From assembly GCA_002410065.1 (NCBI GenBank), contig DHQB01000026.1:210467-274466 (forward strand): a DNA stretch of 64,000 nucleotides, given 5' to 3'. The position numbers and the translations under genes are program-made. Below, in pieces: positions 45,047 to 53,504 of the stretch. Source of the DNA: Bacteroidales bacterium UBA5349. GTDB lineage: Bacteria; Bacteroidota; Bacteroidia; Bacteroidales; Tenuifilaceae. Position 1 is the stretch's first letter, and every line of letters starts with the position of its first letter. The notes beneath the pieces are model-generated. The model was not told where the DNA came from and did no database searches. It saw nothing but the letters and a program-made list of their open reading frames with translations.

Positions 45047-45925
45047 ATGACTATTAGCCCTATTTTTAAAGTAGCCAAAACCTACTCAATTATTGTTTTT
45101 GGCCTATTTTTATATTCCCTTTCATGGACAGCATTCATCCTTCCTCATCAAATTACAGGTGGCGGAGTATCAGGCATTGGAGCACTTCTATACTATGCAA
45201 CAGGATTCCCTGTTGGTTACTCCTTCTTCCTGCTAAATGCTATACTTATACTACTTGCCATTAAAATTTTAGGGGCTAGTTTTGGCCTAAAAACTATTAT
45301 TGCTGTAATTGTTGCTTCAATAATTCTCTCAGTAATGCAGCCGCTTATTACCATACCAATTGTTGAGGATAAATTCCTCTCAGCAATCATTGCAGGTATA
45401 TTGTCGGGTGTAGGTTTAGGTATAATTTTTACACAAGGAGGAAGTACCGGAGGAACGGATATTATTGCCATGATAGTGAATAAATACCGGAATATTAGTC
45501 CGGGCAAAGTTATAATGCTATGCGACGTGTTTATTATAGGCTCCTCGTTTCTTGTGCTTACCGACCTTATTCCTGTAAAACGAATTGAGACCATTGTTTA
45601 CGGATATGTATCGGTAGCAATTACAGGCTACGTAATAGATGCTGTTCTCTCGGGGAGCAGGCAATCTGTTCAAATGTTCATTTTCTCAAAAAAATTCAAC
45701 GAGATTGCAGATGGAATTACTGAGCGGGTTAAGCGCGGGGTTACTGTTATTGACGGAGTAGGCTGGTACACCAAGGAGAATCAAAAAGTGGTTATCACCC
45801 TCGTTCGTAAGCATGAGGTAAGCGATATCTATAAGATAATTAAGGAGATTGATCACGATGCCTTTGTTTCTGTGGCTAACGTTATGGGTGTGTACGGCCA
45901 AGGATTTGAGCGCATTCGTTCATAA
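45047..45925 (+). CDS. YitT-family membrane protein, copy 2
   Basis: 292 residues, the same length as its left neighbour and closely similar along the whole chain: both contain VSGIGAL, LGIIFTQGGSTGGTDIIAMIV, DGVGWYTKENQK and NVMGVYG. DUF161 membrane part plus C-terminal DUF2179. The pair clearly stems from a tandem duplication; many synonymous and conservative changes show that it is not recent. Function unknown. The M23 peptidase gene follows about 90 bases later. Confidence 0.88.
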   Translation: MTISPIFKVAKTYSIIVFGLFLYSLSWTAFILPHQITGGGVSGIGALLYYATGFPVGYSFFLLNAILILLAIKILGASFGLKTIIAVIVASIILSVMQPLITIPIVEDKFLSAIIAGILSGVGLGIIFTQGGSTGGTDIIAMIVNKYRNISPGKVIMLCDVFIIGSSFLVLTDLIPVKRIETIVYGYVSVAITGYVIDAVLSGSRQSVQMFIFSKKFNEIADGITERVKRGVTVIDGVGWYTKENQKVVITLVRKHEVSDIYKIIKEIDHDAFVSVANVMGVYGQGFERIRS

Positions 45926-45986
45926 AGCTGGTCTATACCCTTGTTACTAAAGTTTCGAAAATGCTAAGACCAGCAATCTAGATCCA

Positions 45987-45994
45987 TAGTTTTG
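45987..45994 (+). promoter_or_regulatory. -7 box of the M23 peptidase gene
   Basis: TAGTTTTG, 20 bases ahead of the ATG at 46015. Confidence 0.4.
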
Positions 45995-46014
45995 ATGTAA
46001 AATAATTAGAAAAT

Positions 46015-47298
46015 ATGTTAAAGAAAATTTTAATCATTCTAATAATTGTCACACTGTCTCTTGCTGCAGTTTTATTTTTTACACAATCTAAGGAATTCAA
46101 ACACCAATCAACATCCCTTTCCGTAAATCCTGACACTACTTATCAGCAACCATTGCTTGAGTATGGAATTCCTGTTGATTCATTCATTGTATCAAATTAT
46201 GTTATTCAATGGAATCAGACATTGGGCAGCATAATGGAGTCGCTCAATGTTGCTGCTGAGCACATTCGACAAATTGAGCCAAAATCTAAGGATATTTTTG
46301 ATATCCGAAAGATTAGAGCAGGCAATGCATACAAGGTTTTTACCCAGTCCGACTCCAACGCAAAGGTTGAATACCTGGTTTATGAGCATACCCAGGTTGA
46401 CTATGTGATTTTCCACTTTTCCGATTCGCTTCTCGTAAGCGTTGGCCAGCGGAATATTGTGCCTATTACCCGTATAAGCGAGGCCGAAATTTCCTCTTCG
46501 CTATGGGAAGCAATGAATATATACAACCTAAACCCCATACTGGCACTCGATCTCTCCGATATTTTTGCATGGACAGTTGACTTTTTTGGGCTATATCCTG
46601 GCGACAAGTTTAAGGCTATTTACGATGAGCTATTTGTTGGTGACAAGTCAGTAGGAATTGGTACCATCCACGCTGCTTGGTTCGAGCATCGAGGAGAAAA
46701 ATACTATGCATACCGGTATATGCAAGATTCGGTTTGGAGTTACTGGGACGAAAAAGGAAACTCCCTACGAAAAGCTTTTCTTAAAGCACCTTTGCGCTTT
46801 TCGCGCATCAGCTCGGGCTTCTCGAACAGACGAATGCACCCTGTGCTCAAAATCTATCGCCCTCACACTGGGGTCGATTATGCTGCCCCAGAAGGCACTC
46901 CAGTTGTTGCCATTGGCGATGGAGTAGTGATTGAAAAAGGGTATAACAATGCTGCTGGTAACTACGTTAAAATAAGGCACAATAGTGTGTACACAACCGG
47001 TTACAACCATTTTTCGCGTTTTGGTAAAGATGTTGCAAAAGGCGGAAGGGTTCAACAGGGTCAGGTTATTGGTTACGTTGGCAAAACAGGTTATGCAACG
47101 GGCCCTCACCTTGATATGAGATTCTGGAAAAACGGTAAGCCTATTGATCCGCTTAAGGTTGAAGCCCCCCCCGTTGAACCAATTAGTAAAGAGAACCACG
47201 ATATCTTTATGCACAGTATTACCAGTTATCAGGTTAAACTCGACAGTATTTCGCTTAGGCCAATATTTCCAAAGCAAAACGCTTTTGCCTGGTTTTAG
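46015..47298 (+). CDS. M23-family cell-wall endopeptidase with N-terminal membrane anchor
   Basis: 427 residues: membrane anchor (about 4-24, IIVTLSLAAVLFF), a long linker with OapA/LysM-like parts (NYVIQWNQTLGSIMESL; IRKIRAGNAYKVF), then the M23 (LytM) domain at about 265-395. Zinc-site residues His284 and Asp288 (RPHTGVDYAAPEGTP) and the catalytic-type YNHFSRF are seen; the last motif is GPHLDMRF instead of GPHLHFE, so the third zinc ligand would be Asp367. I believe HLD forms occur in other Bacteroidota, so the enzyme may still be active. Likely role: peptidoglycan cross-link cleavage during growth or division. Confidence 0.88.
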   Translation: MLKKILIILIIVTLSLAAVLFFTQSKEFKHQSTSLSVNPDTTYQQPLLEYGIPVDSFIVSNYVIQWNQTLGSIMESLNVAAEHIRQIEPKSKDIFDIRKIRAGNAYKVFTQSDSNAKVEYLVYEHTQVDYVIFHFSDSLLVSVGQRNIVPITRISEAEISSSLWEAMNIYNLNPILALDLSDIFAWTVDFFGLYPGDKFKAIYDELFVGDKSVGIGTIHAAWFEHRGEKYYAYRYMQDSVWSYWDEKGNSLRKAFLKAPLRFSRISSGFSNRRMHPVLKIYRPHTGVDYAAPEGTPVVAIGDGVVIEKGYNNAAGNYVKIRHNSVYTTGYNHFSRFGKDVAKGGRVQQGQVIGYVGKTGYATGPHLDMRFWKNGKPIDPLKVEAPPVEPISKENHDIFMHSITSYQVKLDSISLRPIFPKQNAFAWF

Positions 47299-47433
47299 GT
47301 TTTTGCTATTCCTGAAAATATAGTGCTCTCAAGTTGATTGGTTTCAATTTTCGTTTTAAGTTGCATAGAACATTTATGGAGTATTATCCTGCGGGGAATT
47401 AATCTAAATTCTTTTAACTTAAAACCTTATATT

Positions 47434-48141
47434 ATGAAACGAAAATATAATAGTATAAACTTCAAACTGACTCTATATTTCCTTGCGCTATTATGGTTAT
47501 CGTCGTGTAAAACTGCATACTACCCAACCACTCACAATTCTCCAATGCTTAACAATAAGGGGGAGTTTCAAATCTCAGGAATTCTTGGTACGGGTAACCT
47601 TGAGCTGCAAACGGCATACGCCATAACCAATAATATCGGTATTATGGTTAACGGCAGCTACTTTAATGAGGATAGAGAAATTAAAATTGATGACGAGGTG
47701 ACTGAAATAACCCTTACACATAACCTTATTGAAGCAGGTGTAGGTTACTTTACTAAGCTTGGAGGATTAGGGAAATTTGAGGTCTTTGCAGGTGGAGGCG
47801 TTGGTAGTGTTCCGGCTAATTTTAGGGAGATAACCTATGTTTTCGACGGAACTCAAACCGACAAAATGACTAAGTTCTTTGTACAACCTTCGGTTGGAAT
47901 AGGTAGCGATTTTTTGGATTTTAGCGGAGGTGTCAGAATATCTGGAATTACCATGAACAAGCAATTGGTTGTGTTTGCAGAGCCAGAACTATCAATAAAA
48001 CTTGGTTACAAAAATGTTCGGTTTGTTGCTAGCATGGGGTTATCTCTACCCCTTAATAACACTGATAATCTTACGTGGAATTACAACCCATTAATAATTG
48101 GACTTGGCATACAAATCAACCTAGGCCGAAAATACGAGTAA
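47434..48141 (+). CDS. lipoprotein with an outer-membrane barrel-like domain
   Basis: 235 residues from the ATG at 47434. A lipobox (LLWLSSC, Cys near residue 24) predicts a lipoprotein. The rest is glycine-rich beta-strand pattern (GEFQISGILGTG, IEAGVGYFTKLGGLG, KFEVFAGGGVGSVPANF, FFVQPSVGIGSDFLDFSGGVRI) as in small outer-membrane barrels. The frame is open further upstream to 47338, but that part does not look like protein. No exact family assigned. It converges on purN with a gap of three bases. Confidence 0.7.
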   Translation: MKRKYNSINFKLTLYFLALLWLSSCKTAYYPTTHNSPMLNNKGEFQISGILGTGNLELQTAYAITNNIGIMVNGSYFNEDREIKIDDEVTEITLTHNLIEAGVGYFTKLGGLGKFEVFAGGGVGSVPANFREITYVFDGTQTDKMTKFFVQPSVGIGSDFLDFSGGVRISGITMNKQLVVFAEPELSIKLGYKNVRFVASMGLSLPLNNTDNLTWNYNPLIIGLGIQINLGRKYE

Positions 48142-48144
48142 CCC

Positions 48145-48714
48145 CTATAAAACCTTATTGATATACCCCTCAACAACCTTGGGGAAATGCTCGTACTCAA
48201 GAGCGTGAATTCGCTCTGCTAGGGTTTCTGGAGTATCACTAGGCAGGATGTCGCATTTAGCCTGAAAAAGGATGTCACCTTCATCGTATTGAGTATTTAC
48301 TATGTGAATGGTGATACCGCTGTAAATTTCCTTTGAAGCAATAACAGCCCTATGCACATTCATACCGTACATCCCTTTGCCGCCATACTTCGGGAGAAGT
48401 GCTGGATGAATATTTACTACCCTACGCCCAAAAGTTTCTACAATTGGTTGGGGTAAAAGTTTTAAAAAGCCAGCTAAAACTATAAAATCTATCTCCAATT
48501 GCTTTAAAAGTTCAAGTATTTCACCCGATTTTAGCTGCTCCATTGTAAAAATATGGGATGAAATTTTTAGTCTATTTGCTCTTTGGATAACAAAAGCCTT
48601 TGGATTTTCTGTGAGAATTAACTTGACCCTAGCTCGATTTGACTGTGAAAAATGGTTTATTAGGTTCTCAGCATTTGATCCTGAGCCCGATGCGAAGATG
48701 GCTATATTGTTCAT
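48145..48714 (-). CDS. purN: phosphoribosylglycinamide formyltransferase
   Basis: Third step of purine synthesis, using 10-formyl-THF. 189 residues from the ATG at 48714 (MNNIAIFASGSGSNAENLI), the standard N-terminus of the family. The frame opens 13 codons earlier, but that part is rejected. The catalytic region NIHPALLPKYGGKGMYG and the GFLKLLP segment are present. It diverges from acpP; both promoters lie in the 186 bases between them. Confidence 0.94.
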   Translation of the reverse strand: MNNIAIFASGSGSNAENLINHFSQSNRARVKLILTENPKAFVIQRANRLKISSHIFTMEQLKSGEILELLKQLEIDFIVLAGFLKLLPQPIVETFGRRVVNIHPALLPKYGGKGMYGMNVHRAVIASKEIYSGITIHIVNTQYDEGDILFQAKCDILPSDTPETLAERIHALEYEHFPKVVEGYINKVL

Positions 48715-48772
48715 CTTGTGATACTTGTATTGTTCTCTGAATTGAAAAGGCAAAAAAAGATCTTTAAAAGAT

Positions 48773-48780
48773 CAAAAGTA
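48773..48780 (-). promoter_or_regulatory. -7 box of the purN promoter
   Basis: TACTTTTG on the minus strand, 58 bases ahead of the purN ATG and back to back with the acpP box. A 15-bp palindrome GATCTTT-A-AAAGATC (48759-48773) overlaps its predicted start point. Confidence 0.4.
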
Positions 48781-48793
48781 AGAACAAAAAGTA

Positions 48794-48801
48794 TACTTTT
48801 G
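48794..48801 (+). promoter_or_regulatory. -7 box of the acpP promoter
   Basis: TACTTTTG at the right end of the perfect palindrome AAAAGTATACTTTT (48787-48800). It leaves a leader of about 90 bases before acpP, rich in A and T. Confidence 0.45.
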
Positions 48802-48900
48802 CCGAGAATTAAAACTATTAAGTTTTTTAATTTGGCTTAATATTTTTTTCTTTGCATTTGTAAATAAACAAAACCTATTTATTAATTAAACATTAAAGCT

Positions 48901-49137
48901 ATGTCTGATATTGCAACTAGAGTTAAAGCCATTATCGTTGACAAGTTGGGAGTTGATGAGAATGAGGTAACCACCGAGGCCAGCTTCACTAACGATTTAG
49001 GTGCTGATTCACTTGACACCGTAGAGTTGATTATGGAATTTGAGAAAGAATTCAATCTTTCAATCCCTGATGAAGAAGCTGAGAAAATCGGCTCAGTAGG
49101 TGATGCAGTAAGCTACATTACAAACAACTCGAAGTAA
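48901..49137 (+). CDS. acpP: acyl carrier protein
   Basis: Carrier of growing fatty-acid chains. 78 residues, acidic. The phosphopantetheine attachment site is Ser37 in GADSLDTVEL. The gene begins the operon acpP-fabF-rnc-IPExxxVDY, an order familiar from Bacteroidota. The fabF ATG follows 52 bases after the stop. Confidence 0.98.
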   Translation: MSDIATRVKAIIVDKLGVDENEVTTEASFTNDLGADSLDTVELIMEFEKEFNLSIPDEEAEKIGSVGDAVSYITNNSK

Positions 49138-49189
49138 TTTTTTTTAAAACTTGTAAAGGCAAATTATTATTTATAACACATTTAGTGCT

Positions 49190-50443
49190 ATGGAGTTTAA
49201 GCGTGTTGTTGTTACAGGACTGGGAACTATTAACCCTATTGGGAATAATATAAAAGAATATTGGAGTAACCTAGAGCAGGGTGTTAGTGGCTCTGAGCTT
49301 ATCACCAGTTTCGATACATCCAAGTTCAAAACTAAATTTGCCTGTCAGGTTAAAAATTTTGATGCCCTCCAACATTTCGATCGTAAGGAGTTAAGGAAGT
49401 ACGACCTGTACTGCCAGTATGCTATGGTATCTGCCCATCAGGCAATTCTAGATTCGGGGTTAGACCTCGAAAAGATTGACCACGATGCTGCTGGTGTTAT
49501 TTGGGCTTCTGGAATTGGAGGAATTCAAACTTTTATGGAAGAGATGAGAGGCTATTTCGCTGGTGATGGAACACCACGATTTAGCCCCTTCTTTATTCCA
49601 AGAATGATTGCCGATATTGCTGCAGGCCACATTAGCATGCGCTACAGTTTCCGTGGACCTAATTACGCAACGGTATCGGCTTGTGCTTCATCAAACCATG
49701 CGCTAATTGATGCCATGAACCTAATTCGATTAGGTAAGGCAAATATTTTCATCACTGGAGGATCTGAAGCTGCAATAAACGAAGCAGGTATGGGTGGCTT
49801 TAACTCAATGCAAGCCATATCTACCAATAATGATAATTACAAAACAGCATCTCGACCATTTGATGGTACTCGTGATGGGTTTGTAATGGGCGAAGGTGCT
49901 GGTGCACTTATTCTTGAAGAATATGAACATGCCAAAGCACGCGGCGCTAAAATTTATGCCGAAATAGTTGGAGGTGGCATGACAGCAGATGCTTACCACT
50001 TTACTGCTCCTCACCCCGAGGGTTTGGGTGCTAAGAATGTTATGCTAAATGCCCTTAAGGATGCCAACCTAAAGCCTGAAGATGTTGATTATATCAACGT
50101 ACACGGAACAGCAACTCCAATTGGAGACGTTGCTGAATTAAAAGCAGTTACCTCTGTTTTTGGTGAGCATGCTTACAAACTAAACATAAGTTCTACCAAA
50201 TCAATGGCTGGTCACCTTTTGGGAGCAACTGCCGCAATTGAAGCTATCGCTTCAATCTTTGCAATAAACACGGGCATTATACCTCCTACAATCAACCATA
50301 CTACACCTGATCCCCAAATTGACAGCAAGTTAAACTTGACGTTAAATAAAGCACAAAAGCGCGAGGTAAACGTAGCACTTAGCAATACTTTCGGTTTTGG
50401 CGGGCATAATTCCTCGGTGATCTTCAAAAAAATTGTTGAATAG
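49190..50443 (+). CDS. fabF: beta-ketoacyl-ACP synthase II
   Basis: Chain-elongating condensing enzyme of fatty-acid synthesis. 417 residues. The catalytic Cys165 lies in VSACASSNHA; the two histidines lie in NVHGTATPIGD and KSMAGHLLGA, and the C-terminal loop FGFGGHNSS is present. Standard N-terminus RVVVTGLGTINPIG. It is followed after eight bases by rnc. Confidence 0.97.
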   Translation: MEFKRVVVTGLGTINPIGNNIKEYWSNLEQGVSGSELITSFDTSKFKTKFACQVKNFDALQHFDRKELRKYDLYCQYAMVSAHQAILDSGLDLEKIDHDAAGVIWASGIGGIQTFMEEMRGYFAGDGTPRFSPFFIPRMIADIAAGHISMRYSFRGPNYATVSACASSNHALIDAMNLIRLGKANIFITGGSEAAINEAGMGGFNSMQAISTNNDNYKTASRPFDGTRDGFVMGEGAGALILEEYEHAKARGAKIYAEIVGGGMTADAYHFTAPHPEGLGAKNVMLNALKDANLKPEDVDYINVHGTATPIGDVAELKAVTSVFGEHAYKLNISSTKSMAGHLLGATAAIEAIASIFAINTGIIPPTINHTTPDPQIDSKLNLTLNKAQKREVNVALSNTFGFGGHNSSVIFKKIVE

Positions 50444-50451
50444 CAAATAGA

Positions 50452-51234
50452 GTGATTCGTCGATTTTTAGGATTCAAGCGAAAATTAGTTAATGCATCCG
50501 ACAAGGCTTTTTTTAGTCGGTTAAGGAAAGAGTTTGGCATTAACGCAACGCGTTTGGACCTTTACAATATTGCCATTATCCATAAATCGGCTTCTACCAT
50601 AGTATCGAAGGGCAAAAAGGTAAATAACGAAAGACTCGAATATTTAGGCGATGCCATACTTGATGCTATTATAACCGATTTTCTTTTTACAAATTTCCCG
50701 AATAAGGATGAAGGGTTTCTGACTAAAATGCGCTCGCGCATTGTTAGTAGGCAAAGTTTAAATTGCATAGCCCTTGCTATTGGGTTGGATAAAATTGTTG
50801 TTACACAAACCAATAACCCCCTTGCCCACAAGCATATTTTTGGCGATGCCCTTGAGGCCTTTGTTGGTGCAATATTCCTCGATAAAGGTTATTCATACAC
50901 TAGTCAGTGGGTAACAAAATTCATCCTAACGCACCACGTCGACCTAAACGAACTGCAAGTAACCGAAAGCGATTACAAAAGCCGCGTTATTGAACTTGCC
51001 CAAAAGTATAAGTACGAAGTTCTCTTTGATAGCCAAGAGAGTGAATCATCCAAAGGACAATCCCCCGTTTTTGAATCAAAACTATACCTTAACCAAAAGT
51101 TGTTGGGGAGTGGTTTTGGCACATCAAAAAAGGAAGCGGAACAGATTGCAGCTATGGTTGCACTAGAGCGAATTGATATTATATCTCTCCCACTCAATCC
51201 AGTTAAACCCCAGACCATTAATTGGGAAAACTAA
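50452..51234 (+). CDS. rnc: ribonuclease III
   Basis: Double-strand-specific RNase that processes rRNA precursors. 260 residues, start GTG at 50452 because no ATG fits and it lies eight bases behind fabF. RNase III signature NERLEYLGDAILDAI (metal-binding acidic residues) and the second site GDALEAFVGAIFLDKGY; the C-terminal double-stranded-RNA-binding domain runs from about residue 175 (YKSRVIELAQKYKYEV to GFGTSKKEAEQIAA). Confidence 0.96.
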   Translation: MIRRFLGFKRKLVNASDKAFFSRLRKEFGINATRLDLYNIAIIHKSASTIVSKGKKVNNERLEYLGDAILDAIITDFLFTNFPNKDEGFLTKMRSRIVSRQSLNCIALAIGLDKIVVTQTNNPLAHKHIFGDALEAFVGAIFLDKGYSYTSQWVTKFILTHHVDLNELQVTESDYKSRVIELAQKYKYEVLFDSQESESSKGQSPVFESKLYLNQKLLGSGFGTSKKEAEQIAAMVALERIDIISLPLNPVKPQTINWEN

Positions 51235-51259
51235 CTCAATAGTGAACCCTTGAAAAACA

Positions 51260-51673
51260 ATGGTTATGGCAAAACGGAAAATCCTACTTAGCGTACCCAA
51301 AGAAAAATCGTGGTTTTTCGCAATTTCAAGTGCTGAAACTATCCATAAATTGACCTGGAGCATCAACTCCACCTTACACTTTAACCTTAGCGAGCACACA
51401 GGAATTGCTAAGGGTGAAATTATTTACCCTATACTGTTTGATAGCGCTACAAGCCAAGGAGTATCTGTTGCCATTATAAAAAACAAGATGGATAACCAAG
51501 TCCTAATTAAAGGACTTGAAAATATTGACTATATTCTTGTGATTAGGGGGAGCATTACCGACAAAGAAACTAGCAACATTATTGCTAAGCTCAAAGTCGT
51601 AGATAACGTTATTGCTATAATTGCAATCAACCAGCAAAAAATTAAGGACCTCAGCCTTCTCGAGAGTATTTAG
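51260..51673 (+). CDS. IPExxxVDY-type small protein
   Basis: 137 residues, soluble. It resembles the IPExxxVDY family, which in Bacteroidota usually stands between rnc and pyk; the family core here reads GLENIDYILVIRGSI, so the name-giving IPE and Val are replaced. Function unknown. A second ATG (MAKRK, 51266) is equally possible as start. The usual pyk neighbour is missing: a hairpin and then the sensor kinase follow. Confidence 0.65.
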   Translation: MVMAKRKILLSVPKEKSWFFAISSAETIHKLTWSINSTLHFNLSEHTGIAKGEIIYPILFDSATSQGVSVAIIKNKMDNQVLIKGLENIDYILVIRGSITDKETSNIIAKLKVVDNVIAIIAINQQKIKDLSLLESI

Positions 51674-51694
51674 GCTGAATTGGGCTAAAAAAAC

Positions 51695-51724
51695 AATGCA
51701 GGCGGGAACCACCCCGCCTGCATT
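51695..51724. terminator. perfect 12-bp hairpin behind the acpP operon
   Basis: AATGCAGGCGGG (51695-51706) and CCCGCCTGCATT (51713-51724) around AACCAC. An A-run precedes it on the plus strand and no T-run follows, so it is a weak intrinsic terminator for the acpP operon; on the minus strand it would be a good one, but no gene ends there. A leader element for the 25-codon frame downstream is an alternative. Confidence 0.5.
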
Positions 51725-51744
51725 AACCCTAAAACCTTAAACCT

Positions 51745-51822
51745 ATGAAAAAACATTCAGTAGTAACCCAAGTGGGTAGTGAATGTTATTTACGCTACAA
51801 AGATAGTCTACAAATATGTTAA
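51745..51822 (+). CDS. possible 25-residue leader peptide
   Basis: ATG at 51745 to TAA at 51820-51822 encodes 25 residues beginning MKKHSVV. It stands just behind the perfect hairpin and ahead of the sensor kinase gene. The bases over its first half contain CATTCA (51753-51758) and TGAATG (51779-51784) as an inverted repeat. No homologue is known to me; it could be chance. Confidence 0.2.
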   Translation: MKKHSVVTQVGSECYLRYKDSLQIC

Positions 51823-51880
51823 CGGATATTAAGCTTTGTTAAAGATCGTTAAGGGTTGATGCTTCGATTTTGTAAGTACG

Positions 51881-51888
51881 TACTTTTG
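51881..51888 (+). promoter_or_regulatory. -7 box of the rprXY-like operon (leaderless start)
   Basis: TACTTTTG ends only five bases before the ATG at 51894, with TTG at 51856-51858 as a distant -33. If used, the transcript would start at or within a base or two of the start codon. Confidence 0.4.
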
Positions 51889-51893
51889 TAAAT

Positions 51894-53492
51894 ATGAGAA
51901 GAAGCACTATTTGGATACTCGTGGGGATTATCTCCTTGGCAACTATTGGCCTTATCACTGTTCAATCTAAATGGGTAAAAATTGCCGTTGAGGTTAAAGA
52001 AGAGCAATTTTGGCAAACGGCTAAACTGGCATTGGAGAAAGTGGTAACTGAGGTTGACCGCCAGGAGACCATCGTTCAGGTTATTGACGAAATAAGCCCC
52101 TACGCCTCAGTAGGCTCCTCATCATCGCCCCGCTTAACCCACCATTTTAGCACCATAAACCGCACTCGGGGTGGCCTTAGAACCCGACAGCAAGATCAAC
52201 AGGTATTTACCATAACCCAACTCGATACGCTAAAAATTCCTTCCTTCTCTCGTTTCTCTAGCATCGATTCCCTACAGGTTATACGAATTGACGATAATCT
52301 TTGGGATATAAAGCCAGCAAAGCAATCAATTCATTACCCCGAATTAAGTTTCAACATATCTATCGACGAAAAATTACTCAACAAAACTGTATTCGTCGAG
52401 AATATTATTGACAAGCTAATAAGGATTGAACTGCCCATAAACGAGCGCATTCCGCAAGAAGTGCTGGATACAATAGTGAAAAATGAGCTTTGCAAATTTG
52501 GGATTAATGCAAAGTTAGAATACAAGGTTACATCAGAAAACGATAGTATTGTATACTCAAGTATTGGCTATAAAAAAGGGTTGCCAAACCCAATAAAAGT
52601 GCAGCTGTTCCCCAACGATTTTTTCTCAAAAAAATATTTTCTTTCCATATACTTTCCAAATCAAATGTCATACGTAATTGGCTCACTGGGATCGATGACC
52701 ATTACAACTTTTATGCTCACCTTAATTATTATTTTCAGTTTCAGCTTTACGCTGGTAATTATATTTAAGCAGAAGAGACTGTCAGAGATCAAAAACGATT
52801 TTGTGAGCAATATGACCCACGAGCTAAAAACCCCAATATCCACCATATCGTTGGCAGCACAAATGCTTGGCGATCCGTCAATTCCCGATGAGAACAAACG
52901 GGTAGAACATTTAGGAGGAGTTATTGCAGAAGAAAGCCGGCGTTTAGGGCTACAGGTTGAGAAGGTTTTACAAATGGCTATCTTTGAGAAAACTAAACTT
53001 AAACTTAAACTTAAGGAAGTTGATCTGCATCATGTAATTGAAAAGGTGACGCAATCGTTCGAACTTCAGATTCAAAACGTTAATGGTGAATTGCTCAAGG
53101 ATCTTGATGCACAAAAATCAGCCATAATTGCGGATGAAGTGCACATTACAAACGTTGTGAATAACCTATTAGATAATGCCCTAAAATATAGTAACGGAAA
53201 CCCTCAGATAAAAATATCAACCCAAAATAAAAACCAGGGGATAGTTTTTACGGTAACCGATAATGGAATAGGCATTAACAGGGAAAACCAAAAGCGCATT
53301 TTCGATCAGTTTTATCGTGTACCCACCGGAAACTTGCATAATGTAAAAGGTTTTGGGCTTGGGCTTTGTTATGTAAAAAAGATAATTGATGAACATGATG
53401 GACAGATTTGGGTAGAAAGCACCCTGGGGCAGGGTAGCAAATTTAGTTGCTTTTTCCCATTTAACGGACCAAATGATAAGCTAACCTCTTAA
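51894..53492 (+). CDS. rprX: sensor histidine kinase, RprX-like
   Basis: 532 residues. Membrane helix at about 7-24, a periplasmic sensor part (about 25-270) without a recognised domain, a second helix (about 272-298, TFMLTLIIIFSFSFTLVIIF), then the kinase core: phospho-accepting His309 in NMTHELKTP, N-box NNLLDNALKYSNG, G1 DNGIGI, and G2 GFGLGLCYVKKI. Architecture and its partner match RprX/RprY of Bacteroides. The gene for the response regulator lies 12 bases downstream. The name is given by resemblance only; the signal is not known. Confidence 0.8.
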   Translation: MRRSTIWILVGIISLATIGLITVQSKWVKIAVEVKEEQFWQTAKLALEKVVTEVDRQETIVQVIDEISPYASVGSSSSPRLTHHFSTINRTRGGLRTRQQDQQVFTITQLDTLKIPSFSRFSSIDSLQVIRIDDNLWDIKPAKQSIHYPELSFNISIDEKLLNKTVFVENIIDKLIRIELPINERIPQEVLDTIVKNELCKFGINAKLEYKVTSENDSIVYSSIGYKKGLPNPIKVQLFPNDFFSKKYFLSIYFPNQMSYVIGSLGSMTITTFMLTLIIIFSFSFTLVIIFKQKRLSEIKNDFVSNMTHELKTPISTISLAAQMLGDPSIPDENKRVEHLGGVIAEESRRLGLQVEKVLQMAIFEKTKLKLKLKEVDLHHVIEKVTQSFELQIQNVNGELLKDLDAQKSAIIADEVHITNVVNNLLDNALKYSNGNPQIKISTQNKNQGIVFTVTDNGIGINRENQKRIFDQFYRVPTGNLHNVKGFGLGLCYVKKIIDEHDGQIWVESTLGQGSKFSCFFPFNGPNDKLTS

Positions 53493-53504
53493 TAACACAC
53501 CGCT

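Noticed and set aside
48759..48773. 15-bp palindrome GATCTTT-A-AAAGATC between purN and acpP as an operator
   Set aside because: Too AT-rich and without a nearby regulator gene or a second copy; chance palindromes are expected in such DNA.
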